Assembly (NCBI RefSeq): GCF_025685685.1
Contig: NZ_JAGSYH010000004.1
Location: forward strand, 434,001 to 498,000
Direction of reading: 5' to 3'
Length of the DNA stretch: 64,000 nt
DNA from: Acidicapsa dinghuensis
Lineage (GTDB): Bacteria; Acidobacteriota; Terriglobia; Terriglobales; Acidobacteriaceae
Of the stretch, positions 62,106 through 64,000 are shown in pieces. Made by a program: the position numbers and the translations under genes. Position 1 is the stretch's first letter; the number at the start of each line of letters is the position of its first letter. The notes beneath the pieces are model-generated. The model searched no databases. It saw only the letters and a program-made list of their open reading frames with translations, and had not been told where the DNA came from.

Positions 62106-62643
62106 CGTGCCGCGCCTCCGTCGCCCCACTCGAAACTCGCGCTGTCAATGCCTCCCGCAGCATCCGCCTCCCTCGCGCCAAGCGCGACATCACCGTGCCC
62201 ACAGGGATCGCCACCACCTGCGCAATCTCGCGATAGCTCATCTCCTCTGCTTCGCACAGCAGCACCACCTCGCGATAGATCACCGGCAGCCCCGCAAGCG
62301 CCTCCAGCATCGCATCGTGACTCTCCTGCTGCAGCAGTAGCAACTCGGGCGTACTGCCATGCGTCAGCACGCCCGTCGCCCCCACCTCCTCTTCATCCAG
62401 CTGCATCGTGGCCAAAGCCTTCAGCCCGCTTTTTGAAGTCAAAAAGGTGTTCCGCAGGATTCGATACATCCACGCCCGTAGATTCGTGCCCTCCTCGAAG
62501 CTCTTCCAGCCCTTCAGCGCCTTGGCATAGGTCTCCTGCACCAGGTCCTCCGCGTCCGCCCGGTTTTGGCTCAGCCAGTGCGCAAAGTTGTAAAGCTGAT
62601 CGAAGAGAGGCATCGTCAACTGTTCGAACTGCTCGCGTTCCAT
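62095..62643 (-). CDS. ECF-type RNA polymerase sigma factor
   Basis: A 182-residue sigma factor with region 2 (YNFAHWLSQNRADAEDLVQETYAKALKGWKSF... LRAWMYRILRN) and region 4 (LPVIYREVVLLCEAEEMSYREIAQVVAIPVGTVMSRLARGRRMLR). The linker is longer than in classic ECF factors. Third gene of a four-gene operon with metallophosphoesterase, cytochrome c and its anti-sigma factor. Its regulon is unknown, but oxidative or energy stress is a guess from the cytochrome neighbour. Confidence 0.93.
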   Translation of the reverse strand: MEREQFEQLTMPLFDQLYNFAHWLSQNRADAEDLVQETYAKALKGWKSFEEGTNLRAWMYRILRNTFLTSKSGLKALATMQLDEEEVGATGVLTHGSTPELLLLQQESHDAMLEALAGLPVIYREVVLLCEAEEMSYREIAQVVAIPVGTVMSRLARGRRMLREALTARVSSGATEARHDAV

Positions 62644-62665
62644 ACCTACGCTTTCCGTTCAGCCA

Positions 62666-63082
62666 TCATCGCACCGACTCGCTTCCCGAAACCATCGTGT
62701 GCGACGCCGCATCGAGATAACGCGCAATCTCTTTTCGTTCCGACTCATTCGCAACGTGAAAATCCATGTCCGTCCCCGGTGCCATCGCATCGGGATCGCT
62801 CAGCCATTTCTCCAGCTTTGCTGTGTCCCAGGTAATCTTCAACGCCTTCAACGCATCTGAATACGGAAAATCTCCGACGCTGGCCGACGGCCTTCCAATC
62901 ACACCCCTCAATCTTGGCCCCTCGCGGTTCCGATCCAACGCATGGCAGCCCGTACACCGCCGCTCAAATGCAGCCTTTCCACGCATCACACTCGCATCCG
63001 TATCAGACTGCCCACTCCAACCAGGTGTCGATGCGGCCAACGCCAGCACCGCAAGAAAAACCAACCCGACCCTAAGCATCAC
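62666..63082 (-). CDS. small c-type cytochrome
   Basis: A 138-residue exported class I cytochrome c. The signal peptide (1-23) is followed by CTGCH at 43-47, which binds haem, the GPRLRGVIGRPSASVGDFPYSDAL segment typical of mitochondrial-like cytochromes c, and Met100 or Met106 as sixth ligand. Its start overlaps the metallophosphoesterase stop (ATGA), and the sigma factor gene follows after 22 bases. The redox partner is unknown. Confidence 0.92.
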   Translation of the reverse strand: MMLRVGLVFLAVLALAASTPGWSGQSDTDASVMRGKAAFERRCTGCHALDRNREGPRLRGVIGRPSASVGDFPYSDALKALKITWDTAKLEKWLSDPDAMAPGTDMDFHVANESERKEIARYLDAASHTMVSGSESVR

Positions 63083-64000
63083 GCCCCCAGCGGCGCATCC
63101 ACCACCGCCAGCTCTCCACGCTGCGCCGCAAAACTCACATTCGTAATCCCAAGCATGCTCTGCAACTTCTCTTCCGGCACCTTCATCGGGCCCGGCGACG
63201 GAGCGCTACCAGGAGCGGGCTGCGGAAACGCAGTAGACATCGCTGTGTGAAACGTGACATTTCCCTCCACTTTCTGCATCACCTGGTGAATATGCCCATT
63301 CAGCACCGTAACCGATCCAAACTTCTTCAGCATCGCAAGCGCCTGCTCGCCATCCGCAGTACCCCATCCCCACTCCGGATACACCGCCCACAGCGGAATG
63401 TGCGCAAACACCGCCACAGGCTGGCTGCTCTTCACCGCCGCCAGATCCTGCCTCAGCCACGCCAGCTGCTCCTCGCCCAGTTTTCCCATCCCTTCAAGCT
63501 GCAGCACATTGTTCAGCCCAATGAAATGCACACCCTTATGGTCGAAGCTGTACCAACCCGAGCCCTTCGTCCCCTTGCCATACCTCTCCAGATACGCCTT
63601 GCCATCGTCAATCGACGTATCATGTTCGCCCGGCACATAAAACACCTGCCGCTTGCCCAGCATCTGCGCCACCTGGTCAAACTCCGCAGGCTTCGACCCA
63701 TGCGTCAAATCGCCCGTATGAATCAGAAAATCCGGCGCCATTTTCATCGCCCCCTTCAGTCCGTCGATGCGATCCAGCGCCACCTGCAAGGTTCCCGCCA
63801 CATCCGTGTTAGCCGGCTTGTTAAAACCCAGATGGCTGTCACTGATCTGCACAAACGTAAAGTCCGCAGCCTTCTCATGCCCTCTACCCTGCGCAAACAA
63901 CCGCGATGTCGGCACTCCGCCAGCAAAACTCCACACCAACCCAGTCCCAGCCCATGCCATGCACTTCAAAAACCCACGCCGGTCAATCCCATCGTTGGAG
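63079..64000 (-). CDS. Tat-exported metallophosphoesterase (5' end outside window)
   Basis: A calcineurin-like phosphoesterase. The frame remains open to the window edge and reads DRRGFLKCMAWAGTG, a Tat signal, so the true start lies beyond 64000. Metal-site motifs are ISDSHLGF (DxH), IHTGDLTHG (GDxxH), VPGEHDTS (GEHD in place of the usual GNHD), VFAHIPLW and VLNGHIHQV. At least 307 residues. It heads an operon with cytochrome c, ECF sigma and anti-sigma genes. The substrate is unknown. Confidence 0.9.
   Translation of the reverse strand, partial: SNDGIDRRGFLKCMAWAGTGLVWSFAGGVPTSRLFAQGRGHEKAADFTFVQISDSHLGFNKPANTDVAGTLQVALDRIDGLKGAMKMAPDFLIHTGDLTHGSKPAEFDQVAQMLGKRQVFYVPGEHDTSIDDGKAYLERYGKGTKGSGWYSFDHKGVHFIGLNNVLQLEGMGKLGEEQLAWLRQDLAAVKSSQPVAVFAHIPLWAVYPEWGWGTADGEQALAMLKKFGSVTVLNGHIHQVMQKVEGNVTFHTAMSTAFPQPAPGSAPSPGPMKVPEEKLQSMLGITNVSFAAQRGELAVVDAPLGA

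Overview
The window reads as chromosomal DNA of an acidobacterium, probably a member of Terriglobia / Acidobacteriaceae. This is an inference from content. The permease at 3911 has the ADOP-type layout frequent in that phylum. There is a GWxTD-domain protein, several secreted proteins with carboxypeptidase-regulatory-like repeats, a GtaA-like glutaminase, a PQQ dehydrogenase carrying haem domains, and many short GC-rich palindromic repeats between genes. Genes are dense, GC-rich and mostly run in short operons. I see no CRISPR array, intact insertion sequence, integrase or phage module.

Layout. 1-2254: rfbA-rfbC-rfbD for dTDP-L-rhamnose (rfbD leaves the window), then mogA. 3149-6379: a cysteine glutathione peroxidase and an ADOP permease. 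6390-14668: a coiled-coil membrane protein, an outer-membrane barrel divergent from a PQQ/c-haem dehydrogenase, and a secreted glutaminase-like protein. 14785-20420: an amide and D-amino-acid block, made of an acetamidase broken by an in-frame TGA, a D-serine-dehydratase-like PLP enzyme, and an N-acyl-D-amino-acid deacylase - RidA - GntP permease operon. 20499-23040: an unknown gene, tRNA-Lys(CTT) and a GT39-type membrane glycosyltransferase. 23054-30564: two secreted proteins, a MacA/MacB-ATPase pair without a permease, and an AAA/Fis regulator lacking GAFTGA. 30741-33155: msrP-msrQ and a small secreted protein.

33233-42406 is the ribosomal and tRNA-modification region: rpsP, khpA, rimM, trmD, rplS and rnhB, all on the minus strand. 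It is split between trmD and rplS by about 4.1 kb of unrelated genes, namely a regulator-like gene under a striking palindromic promoter, a VOC protein, a GNAT, a lactate permease and a small membrane protein. Its junctions are filled with dispersed repeats. 42990-46173: two esterase-fold proteins and a secreted repeat protein. 46259-52789: a DHA2 efflux pump with a divergent TetR and a ClsB/YbhP-like pair, lying between a fragment of an alpha-L-fucosidase gene end and an intact fucosidase gene. 52963-57615: a membrane-bound SpoIIE phosphatase, a small unknown gene, and an M48 peptidase - CHAT-TIR operon, which is the best candidate for an undescribed conflict or defence system. 57753-64000: a DUF1697 protein, a BNR-repeat protein coupled to a MoaD/ThiS-like protein whose tail comes from a repeat, fabH, the SRP RNA gene, and an operon of metallophosphoesterase (runs off the window), cytochrome c, ECF sigma and anti-sigma.

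The clearest metabolic unit is 15905-20420. There D-amino acids released from N-acyl forms would be deaminated, the imine intermediates cleared by RidA, and substrate brought in by the GntP-type carrier. Functions are assigned from motifs and family knowledge only. No similarity search was possible.
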